Positions 52,527 to 61,432 of a stretch of DNA of 64,000 nucleotides are shown here, one piece after another (the stretch's first letter is position 1; every line of letters begins with the position of its first letter). A model generated the notes under the pieces. The model was not told the origin of the DNA, did not search any database, and worked only from the letters and a program-made list of their open reading frames with translations. The stretch is taken from assembly GCF_014860165.1 (NCBI RefSeq), contig NZ_JACZKG010000051.1, positions 32,438-96,437 on the forward strand, written 5' to 3'. This DNA comes from Devosia sp. (GTDB taxonomy: Bacteria > Pseudomonadota > Alphaproteobacteria > Rhizobiales > Devosiaceae). The translations under genes and the position numbers were made by a program.

Positions 52527-54926
52527 CTAGTTGTAGGCGAGGGTTTGGCGGATGGTGAGGCGAGCGGCCTGCCGGGCGGGCGTCAGGCTGGCGAGGACCG
52601 AGCCGACAGCCAGGATAAGGGCCCAGGTGGCGATTGCCTCGAGGGACACGGTCAGCGGCAACGGCAGTCCGAAGGACAGGGTCCCAACCAGTCGCCCGAT
52701 GCTGTAGCCGAGCGGCACGCCGACCAGCAGCGCCAGGGGCAGGCTCAGGAAGGCAATCATTAGCCCCTCCGCCAGGATGTTGCGCATCAGCGCGCCGCCG
52801 CTGGCGCCAATGGTCCGCATGATGCCGAACTCGCGGGTGCGTTCGACCACGCTTGAGCCCTGGGATGCGGCAAGGCCAATGCTGCCGACCGCCGCCATCA
52901 GTAGTGCCATGGCCTTGAGCGCGATGATGAGGATGGCGACATGGCCCGATTGCGCCGCCGCCAGCGTGGCCTCGGTGGTCAGCTGTTCCACGGCGATGCC
53001 GGCCTGGGTCAGGGCTGCAGATGTCTGACTTGCAGTCTCGGCAACACGCGCATCGTCATCGTCGGCGAGATCCAGGCGAATGGCGGTGGCTCCACCGCCA
53101 TGGTCAGCCAGATCGGCGAACAGCTCGGGCGGAACGAATACAGTTGCCGGGGTCAGGATCTGTCGCGCAATGCCTCCGGGCGTGGCCGCCACGGTCCGCC
53201 CCTCGACGGCCAATAGCAGCGGCGCATCGAGTGGTGGGCGACCGAGCAGGTTCCACGCCTGCTGGTTCAGCACGATCGCTGACGCGTCCTCGCCATGGCC
53301 AGCAAGGAAGACCGGGTCGGCCGGCAAGCTGCCGAGTGGTCGCAGCGACAGGCTGCCGTGGCCGCCATCGGGATAGGTGCGTACCAGCATCAGCCCATCC
53401 TCGCGCCCGGCTGCCGCTGAGATCAGGTCCGTCGGACGCAGGTCGGCAATGTTGGGCACGGAGGCCAGCGCCTCGGACAGTCGTATCGCCGATACCGGCT
53501 GCAGCAGGCTGATCTCGATGTCGTAATCGCGGCTATTGGCGGCCGCCACCAATTGCCCCTGCCAGGCCGCCTCGACATTGAGCGCGGCGATGAACATCGC
53601 GCCGGCCGTGCCCAGCAGGCCGATATTGAGCAGCAGTCGCCCGCGCTTGCGGAAGGCGTTGCGCAATGCCAGCAACAGCGTCCGATCGATGCCGGTAAAC
53701 CGGCCGAGCAGGCGTTGGATCGGGTCATTGCGCAGGGCGTTGGCGGCGATGCCCTGGTCGGCCAGTGCCTCCCGCACCGTCGCGCGGGTGGCCTTGCGGA
53801 TGGGAACCGCAACGAACCCCAGCGGCAGCAGCAGGCCGGTGGCGATCAGGGCGATGACGAGCCAGGCCGGCACCAGCGGCGAGACGATGTCGAAGTTGAG
53901 CAGTTGCGCGATCAGCCCGGCAAAACTTGCGGCCCCATACAGTCCCAGGGGAATGGCTATGGCGAGCGCCAATGCCGCCACGATAGCAATGCCGACCAGG
54001 TAAAGCCCGCCGACCTGCCGGCTGGTACCGCCGATCGCCTTCATAATGGCGATCTGGCGCACCTGCTGCGCCAGCAGCGCCGAGACCATGGCCGCGGTCA
54101 GCACAGCACTGAGAATGAGCGTCAGAATGGCAAAGAGCATGAACATGCCCAGGACGCCATTCATCTGGCTCTGGTGTGGATGCTGATTGACCGGCGGAAT
54201 CTGCACCTGGTGCACGGTGGCGCCGAGATCGCGGAGGCGGCTGGCGACGCCACTGACGACGCCATCGATCCGATCCTGCCCAAGGGCAGCATCGCGAACG
54301 ATCACCTTGACCAGTTCGGGCGCTAGCGGCAGGCCGAGCTGCGCCGCCGTCTGCGACGACAGATAGATATAGGCAGTCTGCTCCTGCCAGGCGGGCGCCA
54401 GGCTGGGGTCATGAACGGTACCGGCGACGGGCAGGTCAAGTGTGGTGCCGCCACTGGTCTGGATGGAGATTTGCTCGCCAAGGACCGCCCCGAGAAAGCC
54501 CATGGCTTCCCGTTCCACCAGGACCGTGCCGTCTGCAGGCGGAAAGCTCCCGGCTTCCGGAAAGGTAAGGCCAATGCTCGAGCTGGTGAAGTCGGGGACA
54601 ATGAACAGCAAGGTGCGGTGCCAGGCCTCCTCGCCGACCCTTGCGCGCGCCACGACAATGGAGGCCGGCTCCGCCGCGGCAATGTCGGGATCGGCGGTGA
54701 TGGTCGCCAGGATTTCCGGCGTCACCTCACCGACATCGATGAGGGCCGAGGCCGGATTGGTCTGGAGATAATTCCGCGCGATCTCGCGGCTCAGAATGGC
54801 ATAGGCACCCGAGATGGTGGTCAGGGCGAACATGCCGATGGCGAGTGCGGCAAGCATGAGGGCGATACGGCCGCGGGTGGCGCCAAAATCGCCGATAAGC
54901 TTGCGCCAGCGAGGGGCGAGGGTCAT
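52527..54926 (-). CDS. FtsX-domain ABC transporter permease (two-repeat type)
   Basis: The 799-residue membrane protein has two FtsX repeats. Helix 1 is near residues 20-45 (RIALMLAALAIGMFALTTI) with a periplasmic domain after it. Three helices lie between about residues 255 and 380 (AILTLILSAVLTAAMVSALL, QVRQIAIMKAIGGTSRQVGG). A second repeat, from about residue 425, ends in REFGIMRTIGASGGALMRN and three more helices. Such permeases work with LolD-type ATPases in lipoprotein extraction or lipid and drug export. Start and ATPase stop overlap by 4 bp (ATGA). The substrate is unknown. Confidence 0.87.
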   Translation of the reverse strand: MTLAPRWRKLIGDFGATRGRIALMLAALAIGMFALTTISGAYAILSREIARNYLQTNPASALIDVGEVTPEILATITADPDIAAAEPASIVVARARVGEEAWHRTLLFIVPDFTSSSIGLTFPEAGSFPPADGTVLVEREAMGFLGAVLGEQISIQTSGGTTLDLPVAGTVHDPSLAPAWQEQTAYIYLSSQTAAQLGLPLAPELVKVIVRDAALGQDRIDGVVSGVASRLRDLGATVHQVQIPPVNQHPHQSQMNGVLGMFMLFAILTLILSAVLTAAMVSALLAQQVRQIAIMKAIGGTSRQVGGLYLVGIAIVAALALAIAIPLGLYGAASFAGLIAQLLNFDIVSPLVPAWLVIALIATGLLLPLGFVAVPIRKATRATVREALADQGIAANALRNDPIQRLLGRFTGIDRTLLLALRNAFRKRGRLLLNIGLLGTAGAMFIAALNVEAAWQGQLVAAANSRDYDIEISLLQPVSAIRLSEALASVPNIADLRPTDLISAAAGREDGLMLVRTYPDGGHGSLSLRPLGSLPADPVFLAGHGEDASAIVLNQQAWNLLGRPPLDAPLLLAVEGRTVAATPGGIARQILTPATVFVPPELFADLADHGGGATAIRLDLADDDDARVAETASQTSAALTQAGIAVEQLTTEATLAAAQSGHVAILIIALKAMALLMAAVGSIGLAASQGSSVVERTREFGIMRTIGASGGALMRNILAEGLMIAFLSLPLALLVGVPLGYSIGRLVGTLSFGLPLPLTVSLEAIATWALILAVGSVLASLTPARQAARLTIRQTLAYN

Positions 54927-55666
54927 GTCCGAGTTCCCTGACCGGTATGCGCGACCATCCGGCCGTCGGCCAGCTCGATCGTATCGGTGAAATAGGTGGC
55001 CAGGTCGCGTTCGTGGGTGACCATGACGACGGTCCGCCCCTCATGGGTCAGGCTCCGAAACAGGTCCATGACTTCGGTTGTGGTGCGGGAATCGAGGTTC
55101 CCGGTCGGCTCGTCGGCCACCAGCAAGGGCGGGTCATTGGCGAGGGCGCGCGCAATGGCAGCGCGCTGCTGTTGCCCGCCCGACAGGTCGGAAGGCAGCT
55201 TGTCGGCCTGTTCGGCAATGCCGAGCTTTTCGAGCAGGGCCAGAGCCCGCGGACGTCGGTCCTGGGGGCGGCCGACGTTGCAGAAGTCCATCGGCAACAT
55301 GACATTTTCGATGACCGTCATCGTCGGCAGCAGCTGGAAAAACTGGAACACCACGCCGACATTGCGCCCGCGCCAGGCTGTCAGTTCCTCCTCCGACTTG
55401 CCGTTGAGCAGCACGTTGCCAAAGCGGATTTCGCCACTGGTGGCACTGTCGATGCCGGTCAGCAGATTGGCCATGGTCGTCTTGCCGCTGCCTGATTTGC
55501 CAACCACCGCGAGGAAGGCACCGGCCTTGAGGTCGAGATCGATGCCCGCGAGCGCGGCGAACGGGCCGGCCGGCGTGTCGTAGGTCTTGCCGATTGCCCG
55601 CAGGCTGACAATGGGAGCAGCGGCAACAGTGCGCGCGGCCGGTTTGAGAAGCGATGTAGGGGGCAC
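54923..55666 (-). CDS. LolD/MacB-type ABC transporter ATP-binding protein
   Basis: The 247-residue ATPase carries Walker A VGKSGSGKTTMANLLTG, the Q-loop VGVVFQFFQLLPTM, signature LSGGQQQRAAIARALANDP, Walker B LLVADEPTGNLD and the switch VMVTHERDLA. The DEPTGNLDSRT pattern marks the LolD/FtsE/MacB group. The start is GTG at 55666 with GGAG 10 bases upstream. It begins the leftward operon and is divergent from the TetR gene with about 80 bp between, the usual position for a local repressor target. Confidence 0.9.
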   Translation of the reverse strand: MPPTSLLKPAARTVAAAPIVSLRAIGKTYDTPAGPFAALAGIDLDLKAGAFLAVVGKSGSGKTTMANLLTGIDSATSGEIRFGNVLLNGKSEEELTAWRGRNVGVVFQFFQLLPTMTVIENVMLPMDFCNVGRPQDRRPRALALLEKLGIAEQADKLPSDLSGGQQQRAAIARALANDPPLLVADEPTGNLDSRTTTEVMDLFRSLTHEGRTVVMVTHERDLATYFTDTIELADGRMVAHTGQGTRT

Positions 55667-55746
55667 GTTATGAAACTCCGTGGCGATCAGACATCCGTGT
55701 GATATTGAACACTTGTCTTGAAACGCAATCGACGCCGGGGCTGCTT

Positions 55747-56391
55747 ATGTCCGATACTGAACACTGGCCGGGATTTGACCGGGAAAAGTCCGCACGCGTC
55801 TTGGCCGCGGATGAGCTGACCGACCGACGCGCCCGGCGCACCCGCCAGACCCTGCATGAGACGCTCATGCGATTGACGGTCGAGCGGGGCTATGACGAGC
55901 TCACGGTTGCCGACATCGCCGCCGCCGCGAATGTCGGTCGATCCACGTTCTATGCGCACTTCACCGACAAGGACGATCTGCTGCGCAGCGCCGCTGGCAC
56001 CCTGCGCGCCGCGCTCATGCAGGAGCATGCGGCAGCCGGAATTGACGGCACTGGCACAGATCGCATGCTGGGCTTCAGCCACTTCATGACGGCCCACCTG
56101 GCAGAGCAAAGGGTGCTCTATCGAGCTCTGATGCGCGGCAGGGCGGGACCGATCCTACTCGACCTTATCCGCCACGCCCTGTGTGACATTGTCCGGTCTG
56201 AGTTGGCGCCCGGAACGAAATCGACAAATGCGCCACTCGATGACGAACTGACAGTGCAGTTTCTTGTCGGCGGCTATATGTCGGTTCTGACGTGGTGGCT
56301 TGATCGAGGCGGCATGGAACCGCCCGAGGTCATTGAAGCCGGCTTCCGACAGATGGCGCTGAACGGGCTCTCGGTGAACGACAAGGCCTGA
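55747..56391 (+). CDS. TetR-family transcriptional regulator
   Basis: The 214-residue protein has an N-terminal helix-turn-helix (RRTRQTLHETLMRL, LTVADIAAAANVGRSTFYAHFTDKDDLL) and a C-terminal all-helical ligand domain of the TetR_C_14-like kind (LVGGYMSVLTWWLDRGG). ATG at 55747 gives a normal length; the frame can extend to 55699. It is divergent from the ABC operon, whose promoter it probably represses. The shared gap contains GTGTGATATTGAACAC, a partial dyad that could be its operator. Confidence 0.87.
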   Translation: MSDTEHWPGFDREKSARVLAADELTDRRARRTRQTLHETLMRLTVERGYDELTVADIAAAANVGRSTFYAHFTDKDDLLRSAAGTLRAALMQEHAAAGIDGTGTDRMLGFSHFMTAHLAEQRVLYRALMRGRAGPILLDLIRHALCDIVRSELAPGTKSTNAPLDDELTVQFLVGGYMSVLTWWLDRGGMEPPEVIEAGFRQMALNGLSVNDKA

Positions 56392-56530
56392 TGAAGACGG
56401 CCACCATCACCCCCATACCGAGCTTGCCGCTGACTGACTAATCGAGGTGAGAAATTCTTGAGCGCCAGCGGGATGCACTCATGGCGCAATCGTACCGTTC
56501 TTAGGTGGGCGGTATGGTGACGACGGGCAA

Positions 56531-56605
56531 TGGCTGGGGTGCTAGGATTCGAACCTAGGAATGCCGGTACCAAAAACCGGTGCCTTACCACTTGGCGACA
56601 CCCCA
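56531..56605 (-). tRNA. tRNA-Gln(TTG)
   Basis: The minus strand folds into a full cloverleaf: acceptor TGGGGTG pairing with CACCCCA, anticodon arm CCGGT-TTTTGGT-ACCGG with anticodon TTG, T arm CCTAG-GTTCGAA-TCCTAG, and an encoded CCA end. The initial T and G-rich acceptor are typical of bacterial tRNA-Gln. Confidence 0.95.
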
Positions 56606-56785
56606 ACGTGGCGCGGTTCCTACACGGTTTGGCAGGGCTTCGCAACACGGCCGCTATGCCCATAAAAACCCTGCGTTAGGCGCTTGAACGCGAGGGCAAG
56701 CGCGGCTATAACCCGGCCCATTGCGACAGGTGGTGACAGCCGGAAACGGCGCTCTCGCCCCACAAAACCCGTGTCGCCTTTCTGA

Positions 56786-56862
56786 CGGAGTATAGCGCAG
56801 CCTGGTAGCGCACCTGCTTCGGGAGCAGGGGGTCGAGTGTTCGAATCACTCTACTCCGACCA
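56786..56862 (+). tRNA. tRNA-Pro(CGG)
   Basis: The 77-nt sequence begins CGGAG and closes with CTCCG-A-CCA. The anticodon arm is CCTGC-TTCGGGA-GCAGG with anticodon CGG, and the T arm carries GTTCGAATC. The CCA end is encoded. Confidence 0.95.
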
Positions 56863-56865
56863 ATC

Positions 56866-56897
56866 AAGCCCGGCCTCTTGCGAGGTCGGGCTTTTTG
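56866..56897 (+). terminator. Rho-independent terminator after tRNA-Pro
   Basis: Arms AAGCCCGGCCTC and GAGGTCGGGCTT (one G-U pair) close over a TTGC loop and are followed by a T-run, 4 bp after the tRNA 3' end. Confidence 0.92.
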
Positions 56898-57070
56898 TTC
56901 GCCCCGCGGAGGCTCGGGCTGTTGCCGACACCGCTCCGCGCTCCGCCACCGGGCGGCCCCTAGGTGACACCGACATCGAACGCTGCAATTTGGTGCCGTG
57001 ATCAAGTCACATTTTAACGATGCTGTGACGCGACGTTGTTCGTGGTGTAAAAGGGTTTGTATGAGGGGGC

Positions 57071-57568
57071 GTGAATGGTCGAAATCGGCCCGGACGCTGG
57101 GCGTCTGGCCGAAGCGTTGTTGCGAGGTTGGCCTTGCTGTCCGAATCGACGTCTGCGCTCGCTGAACTGCTCGAACTCACGGCCCGGATGCTGCATTCGC
57201 GGGGCTATGCTGCGGACCTGTTTCCCGCGCAATGGGCGGCCCTGCGCTATTTCTCCCGGGCGCCCATCGGCCTGCGCACCGCCAGCGAGCTGGCGCGCTT
57301 CCAGGGACTTGCCAATGGTCCGGTCAGCCGGACGGTGCGCACCCTGGTGCAGAAGGGCCTCCTCGCCAAGACGGCTGAGCAGCCCAAGGGTCGGGCCGAG
57401 CTGCTGGAACTGACCGATGCCGGGCGGGCCATGCTCGAGCAGGACCCGACCCAGGCCGTGGAAGCGGTGATCAACGAACTGGGAGCGAGCGAGCGGGAGT
57501 GTTTTGCACGCTCGCTCGAACTGATCCTTGGCCGGCTTTCCGAGATGCGCCACGCCAATCCCAGTTAA
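57071..57568 (+). CDS. MarR-family transcriptional regulator
   Basis: The protein has up to 165 residues, with a MarR winged helix: FPAQWAALRYFSRAPIGLRT, ASELARFQGLANGPVSRTVRTLVQKGLL and the wing EQPKGRAELLELTDAGRAML. The start is uncertain: GTG at 57071 is the longest, but TTG at 57134 with GAGG six bases upstream would remove an unlike 21-residue leader. It ends 70 bp before the convergent bioY stop. Its target is not evident; an inverted repeat (ATTGCTC / GAGCAAT) lies just after its stop. Confidence 0.83.
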   Translation: MNGRNRPGRWASGRSVVARLALLSESTSALAELLELTARMLHSRGYAADLFPAQWAALRYFSRAPIGLRTASELARFQGLANGPVSRTVRTLVQKGLLAKTAEQPKGRAELLELTDAGRAMLEQDPTQAVEAVINELGASERECFARSLELILGRLSEMRHANPS

Positions 57569-57592
57569 TTGCTCAATGAGCAATATATGGTC

Positions 57593-57623
57593 AAAAAGAA
57601 GGCCGGCACCGGGCCGGCCTTCT
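57593..57623 (-). terminator. Terminator after bioY (possibly bidirectional)
   Basis: An 11-bp perfect stem (AGAAGGCCGGC / GCCGGCCTTCT, 57597-57623) with a 5-nt loop lies between the convergent MarR and bioY genes. On the minus strand it is followed by five T, so it terminates bioY best. Confidence 0.85.
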
Positions 57624-57638
57624 GCAGGCATTGTCAGA

Positions 57639-58250
57639 TCAGCGCTTGGAGAGAAGGTTCCAGGCGCCGGTCACGGTCAGTGCAGCCAGGGCCATCTTGA
57701 GGATGTCCCAGATGATGAAAGGCTGGATCGCCTTGGCGAAGGCCGAAGCCACGACATTGGCCTGATCGATCCACTGTGCCTGGCCGGCCATCAGCACCAA
57801 CCAGGCAAAACCGAGGACAAACAGGACAGCGTCGCCGACCAGCATGGCGGCGAACAGGGTCAGGGGCTTGCCCGAGGCACCGCGATCGGCTGCGTAGCCG
57901 ACGATGGCAGCCAGCAGCAGGAAGCCGATGAGGAAGCCGCCGGTCGGGCCCGCGAGATAGGCCAGGCCGCCGCCGGTGGCGAATACCGGCAGGCCAAACG
58001 CGCCTTCGAGCAGGTAGAGGGCCACGGTGGCCACGCCAATGCGCAGGCCGAAGGCGGCCGCGAGCGCCGCGATGGCAAAGCTCTGCAGGGTCACCGGCAC
58101 CGGCCAGACGGGCACGTTGATCTTGGCACAGATGGTGATGAGCAGCGTGCCGAGCACGACGGTTGCCAGATTGGACGCAAGGCGCGCGGCGTCGCCCTTG
58201 GGCTGGAATACGCCGAGCAGCGTATTGGGCGTGGTCAAAGTCACGGCCAT
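57639..58250 (-). CDS. bioY: BioY biotin transporter substrate-binding component
   Basis: The 203-residue membrane protein has six hydrophobic segments and the BioY pattern: INVPVWPVPVTLQSFAIAAL, LYLLEGAFGLPVFATGGGLA and GPTGGFLIGFLLLAAIVG. BioY binds biotin as the S component of an ECF-type importer, or works alone at low rate. No EcfA/T genes are adjacent. ATG at 58250 with AAGGTATGA upstream fits the family; the frame extends 20 residues further. It is divergent from the MBL hydrolase gene. Confidence 0.92.
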   Translation of the reverse strand: MAVTLTTPNTLLGVFQPKGDAARLASNLATVVLGTLLITICAKINVPVWPVPVTLQSFAIAALAAAFGLRIGVATVALYLLEGAFGLPVFATGGGLAYLAGPTGGFLIGFLLLAAIVGYAADRGASGKPLTLFAAMLVGDAVLFVLGFAWLVLMAGQAQWIDQANVVASAFAKAIQPFIIWDILKMALAALTVTGAWNLLSKR

Positions 58251-58338
58251 TTCATACCTTCCATGCTTAAGCTGAACCGGCGTCCCCTCCCGGGCCGCGC
58301 TGTCGTTCAAATCACGACTTGTTTAGTCTCTCGGCAAA

Positions 58339-59298
58339 GTGAGTGCAATGGCGTCAGCCGCCCCCGCCCTGTCCTTCGAGCGGGCCTTCGACCCGCAGAC
58401 CGGCCGCGCCATAGCTGTGGCGGCGGGCGTTGCGCGCGTCACCGCGCCCAATGCCAGCGCCTATACGTTCACCGGCACCAACAGCTTTCTGCTGGGCCGC
58501 GAACGGCTTGCGGTCCTCGATCCGGGGCCCGATGACCCCATCCATCTGGCGGCCCTCGTGGATGCGATCGGGGGCCGGCCGGTCGATGCCATCATCCTGA
58601 CGCATACCCACCGCGATCACAGCGCATCGGCCGCAAGGCTGGCGCGCGACCTCGACGCCCCGCTCTGGTTCGGCGGCCCCCACCGCCTGTCGCGCCCGCT
58701 GCGCCGATTCGAACGCAATCCCATCCGCAAATCCTGCGACTGGGACCTGGTCCCCGATCGGACCCTCACCGATGGCGAGGCCATCCTGGCGGGCGACCTG
58801 TCCTTGACCGTCCATGCCACGCCCGGCCATTGCGCCAATCATCTCGCCTTCAGCGCCGGCGATATCCTGCTCAGCGGCGATCACGTCATGGGGTGGAATT
58901 CGACGCTGGTCTCGGTGCCCGATGGCTCGATGGCGGACTATCTCGCCTCGCTGGACAAGGTCATCGCCCTGCCCTGCCGCCAATACCTGCCGGCCCATGG
59001 CGGCCCCATCAGCGATGGCCCAGCTTACGCCAGCGCCCTCAAGGCGCATCGGCAGATGCGCAACCAGCAGATCATATCGGCCGTGCGGGCTGGCGCTCGT
59101 ACCATCGGGGACATCGTTGCCGCGGTCTACCCGGCACAGCCCCTGCCGGTTCGCCTCGCCGCGCGCATGACCACGGCCGCCCATGTCGAATATCTGGAGG
59201 GACTGGGGGCGCTGAAGGTGTCGCGGGGATTGTTCGGAACGCGGATATCTTCTTCACCTCTCCCTTTGGGGGAGAGGTTGACGCGCAGCGCCGGGTGA
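58339..59298 (+). CDS. MBL-fold metallohydrolase (LACTB2-like)
   Basis: The 319-residue protein carries the metallo-beta-lactamase metal motif ILTHTHRDHSASAARLA, further ligands in VHATPGHCANHLAF and ILLSGDHVMGW, and a C-terminal winged-helix-like segment (RTIGDIVAAVYPAQPLPV) as in LACTB2 relatives. It starts at GTG 58339. The last 18 residues (SSSPLPLGERLTRSAG at the end) are encoded by an intergenic inverted repeat, so the original stop has probably been replaced. Members hydrolyse phosphodiesters or thioesters; the substrate here is unknown. Confidence 0.85.
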   Translation: MSAMASAAPALSFERAFDPQTGRAIAVAAGVARVTAPNASAYTFTGTNSFLLGRERLAVLDPGPDDPIHLAALVDAIGGRPVDAIILTHTHRDHSASAARLARDLDAPLWFGGPHRLSRPLRRFERNPIRKSCDWDLVPDRTLTDGEAILAGDLSLTVHATPGHCANHLAFSAGDILLSGDHVMGWNSTLVSVPDGSMADYLASLDKVIALPCRQYLPAHGGPISDGPAYASALKAHRQMRNQQIISAVRAGARTIGDIVAAVYPAQPLPVRLAARMTTAAHVEYLEGLGALKVSRGLFGTRISSSPLPLGERLTRSAG

Positions 59299-59378
59299 GG
59301 GGGCTTCTTCCTGGCTTGGTGTGTGGAGAAGGCCCACCCGACCCAAGAGGGTCGACCTCCCCCCCAAAGGGAGAGGTG
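59255..59378. repeat. Palindromic repeat element overlapping the MBL gene end
   Basis: The left arm CACCTCTCCCTTTGGGGG plus AGAGGTTGA (59255-59281) is nearly the reverse complement of the right arm TCGACCTCCCCCCCAAAG plus GGAGAGGTG (59352-59378). About 70 bp lie between them. This composition (CTCTCCCTTTGGGGGAGAGG, followed by GCCGGGTGAGGGGG) is typical of palindromic intergenic elements in Hyphomicrobiales. It extends the MBL reading frame by about 14-18 codons and lies close to the stop of the next gene. Confidence 0.72.
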
Positions 59379-59388
59379 GGCCTCCGCC

Positions 59389-60204
59389 CTACTCCGTGCC
59401 AACAGGCGCCTCTTCTGGCTCCGCCTCCAAGGGTTGGTTGGCGTTGGGGTTGTCGCGCAGCAGCGTCGTCACCGCATCGTCGAGTGCGGCCAGAAAGTCC
59501 TCGATGCGCGAGCCGTTGGAGCCGAAATCGTGCAGCGCATTGAGCGAGGCCGAGCGCATATCGACCACCGACATCGTGAGGCTGCCCGTTACCCGGATGA
59601 CGACTTCTTCGCGCCAGCCCGGCAGCGTCATGATCTGGGCGTTGAGCTGGCCGAGTTCCGAGCCTGAGCCCGGCTCGCGCAACAGCCTGATATCCCAGCC
59701 CTGATCGTCCACCATCGCCCGTATCAGCCCAAACGTCGGCACCAGGCCGAGTGGATAGGTGCGCGTCTCGACATTGGGGAAGGTGCTGGCCAATTCTGCG
59801 GCCGACAGCATCCTGGGCGGCGGCATGGCCTGCGTGCCCGGCTCGAAGACCAGTGGCATGAGGCCGCGATCGGTTGTGGCAATGTCGGTCACGACAGGGT
59901 TGGTCAGCGCCAGGCCACCATACCAGGCATAGGGCGACAGGCTCAGCACGCCGAAGAGCAGTCCGGCCAGCGCCAGGCCCCAGCCCCGGTCGCCAGTCTG
60001 CCACAGCCGTGCCAGCGCGATCAGCGCCGTCGCCACGGCAAGCAGGGCGACGAGGCCCGCCGCGACCGCCGCCACCAGGAACAGATCGCTCGTGATCAGC
60101 CGGAAGCGATGCAGCAACACGGAAATGACGACGAGCGGAATGGAGACGCTGCCAAGCCGGCGCGCCCAGATGGCCCATCGCGATGTCCGGATCAGAATGC
60201 GCAC
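59389..60204 (-). CDS. DUF1499 membrane protein
   Basis: The 271-residue protein has three hydrophobic segments in its first 105 residues (SIPLVVISVLLHRFRLI, FLVAAVAAGLVALLAVATAL, LALAGLLFGVLSLSPYAW) and then a DUF1499 domain (IRVTGSLTMSVVDMRSASL, HDFGSNGSRIEDFLAALDDA). The start is GTG at 60204. DUF1499 proteins are of unknown function. The C-terminal tail is acidic and short. Confidence 0.83.
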   Translation of the reverse strand: MRILIRTSRWAIWARRLGSVSIPLVVISVLLHRFRLITSDLFLVAAVAAGLVALLAVATALIALARLWQTGDRGWGLALAGLLFGVLSLSPYAWYGGLALTNPVVTDIATTDRGLMPLVFEPGTQAMPPPRMLSAAELASTFPNVETRTYPLGLVPTFGLIRAMVDDQGWDIRLLREPGSGSELGQLNAQIMTLPGWREEVVIRVTGSLTMSVVDMRSASLNALHDFGSNGSRIEDFLAALDDAVTTLLRDNPNANQPLEAEPEEAPVGTE

Positions 60205-60280
60205 CGCACCGCCGTCACTTCACCGCTGGCACGATAGCCGCAAGGTATTGCGCGAATTTGAAGATTCTGCCGCGCCACAA

Positions 60281-61432
60281 TCATTTGCTCTTGGTTTTGG
60301 GCGTTGTGCCGGCCACCGGCTCGCCGCACATTGAACGGATCGCCGCCCATTCGGTTGCCGTGAAGGGTGGCTCCAGCCCGGTCGGCCGCTGCTGGCTGAG
60401 GATTTCCAGCGCCGCCTTTCGGTCGTCGGTCAGCGGATGGGTGCTGAGCAGGGCCAGGGCGCGGGCAAACTCGTCATCAGCCCCGACGCGGTTGATCAGG
60501 TCCGCCAGTCCGGCCGGGTTGAAATCCATTCGTTCGGCGGCCCGGGCCGCGAAGGCGTCGGCCTGCCGCTCGGCATCGCGCGAAAACCGCGCATCGATGA
60601 TCGTCGCGCCCAGGCCCGCCGCCACCGAAATGCCGGTCATGTCGCCCAGGATGAAGCCGATCAGGGCGCCGGTACCCGCCGTCGAAATGAGTTGCTCCAT
60701 GCCGTGCCGATGCGCCACGTGACCGACTTCATGGGCGAGCACGCCGGCGAATTCGTCCTGGGTTTCGGCCTGGTCCAGCAGCGCCGAAAAGAAGAAGACC
60801 TGGCCGCCGGGCAGCGCAAAGGCGTTGGGAATTTCGGACTTCACCACCTTGATATCGAGATCGAATGGCGAGCCCGATCCCTCCAGCACCGCCGCGCCAA
60901 AGCGGGCAATGGCCCGGTTGGCGAGGCTATCGGGATCGGGATCGCAGGCCTCTAGGCCGCCGCTGTCGCCCAGGCTTGCTTCCATCTGCCTGGCCACCGT
61001 CTCGCCCAGGCTCTGTTCCCAGGCGGGCGGCACCAGGCCCACGATGCGGCTTGCCAGCAGCGGCACGCCATAGAGATAGGCGCCGATAACCGCCGCCAGC
61101 GCCACCGTGGCGGTCACCGCCAGCCGAATTTCGCGACCGGCCTGCTGGCGCCGCTTGGCATGCAGCACCGGCAATGTCGCCAGGACCCGCGCCACATCCA
61201 CGCGGCCCCGCACCACCACGCGTGCGCCGGTCGGCTGCCCATTGGCACCCAGCCGCAGCTCGTCCTTACGGCCATGCAGGGCATAGAGATCGGTGGCGGG
61301 CCAGCGGCCCAGTTCAACCCCGTCCTCGTCGCGGATCACCAGCGTGCCGGTGGCGCCGGCATGCTCGTATTCGAGCCCCACCACATGCACCTGGGCCACC
61401 TGGCCATCATGGAAGCGTCCTGCGATCCCCAT
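60281..61432 (-). CDS. M48-family membrane-anchored metalloprotease
   Basis: The protein has 383 residues from ATG at 61432, which overlaps the upstream stop by one base (TGATG). One membrane segment lies near residue 110-130 (IRLAVTATVALAAVIGAYLYG). The protease domain carries the zinc motif LAHEVGHVAHRHGMEQL (HExxH), a downstream Glu in FSRDAERQADAFAA and a Pro/Asp end typical of M48C. Such enzymes cut membrane or periplasmic proteins in quality control. It is coupled to the DUF898 gene, a pairing seen in many proteobacteria. Confidence 0.88.
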   Translation of the reverse strand: MGIAGRFHDGQVAQVHVVGLEYEHAGATGTLVIRDEDGVELGRWPATDLYALHGRKDELRLGANGQPTGARVVVRGRVDVARVLATLPVLHAKRRQQAGREIRLAVTATVALAAVIGAYLYGVPLLASRIVGLVPPAWEQSLGETVARQMEASLGDSGGLEACDPDPDSLANRAIARFGAAVLEGSGSPFDLDIKVVKSEIPNAFALPGGQVFFFSALLDQAETQDEFAGVLAHEVGHVAHRHGMEQLISTAGTGALIGFILGDMTGISVAAGLGATIIDARFSRDAERQADAFAARAAERMDFNPAGLADLINRVGADDEFARALALLSTHPLTDDRKAALEILSQQRPTGLEPPFTATEWAAIRSMCGEPVAGTTPKTKSK

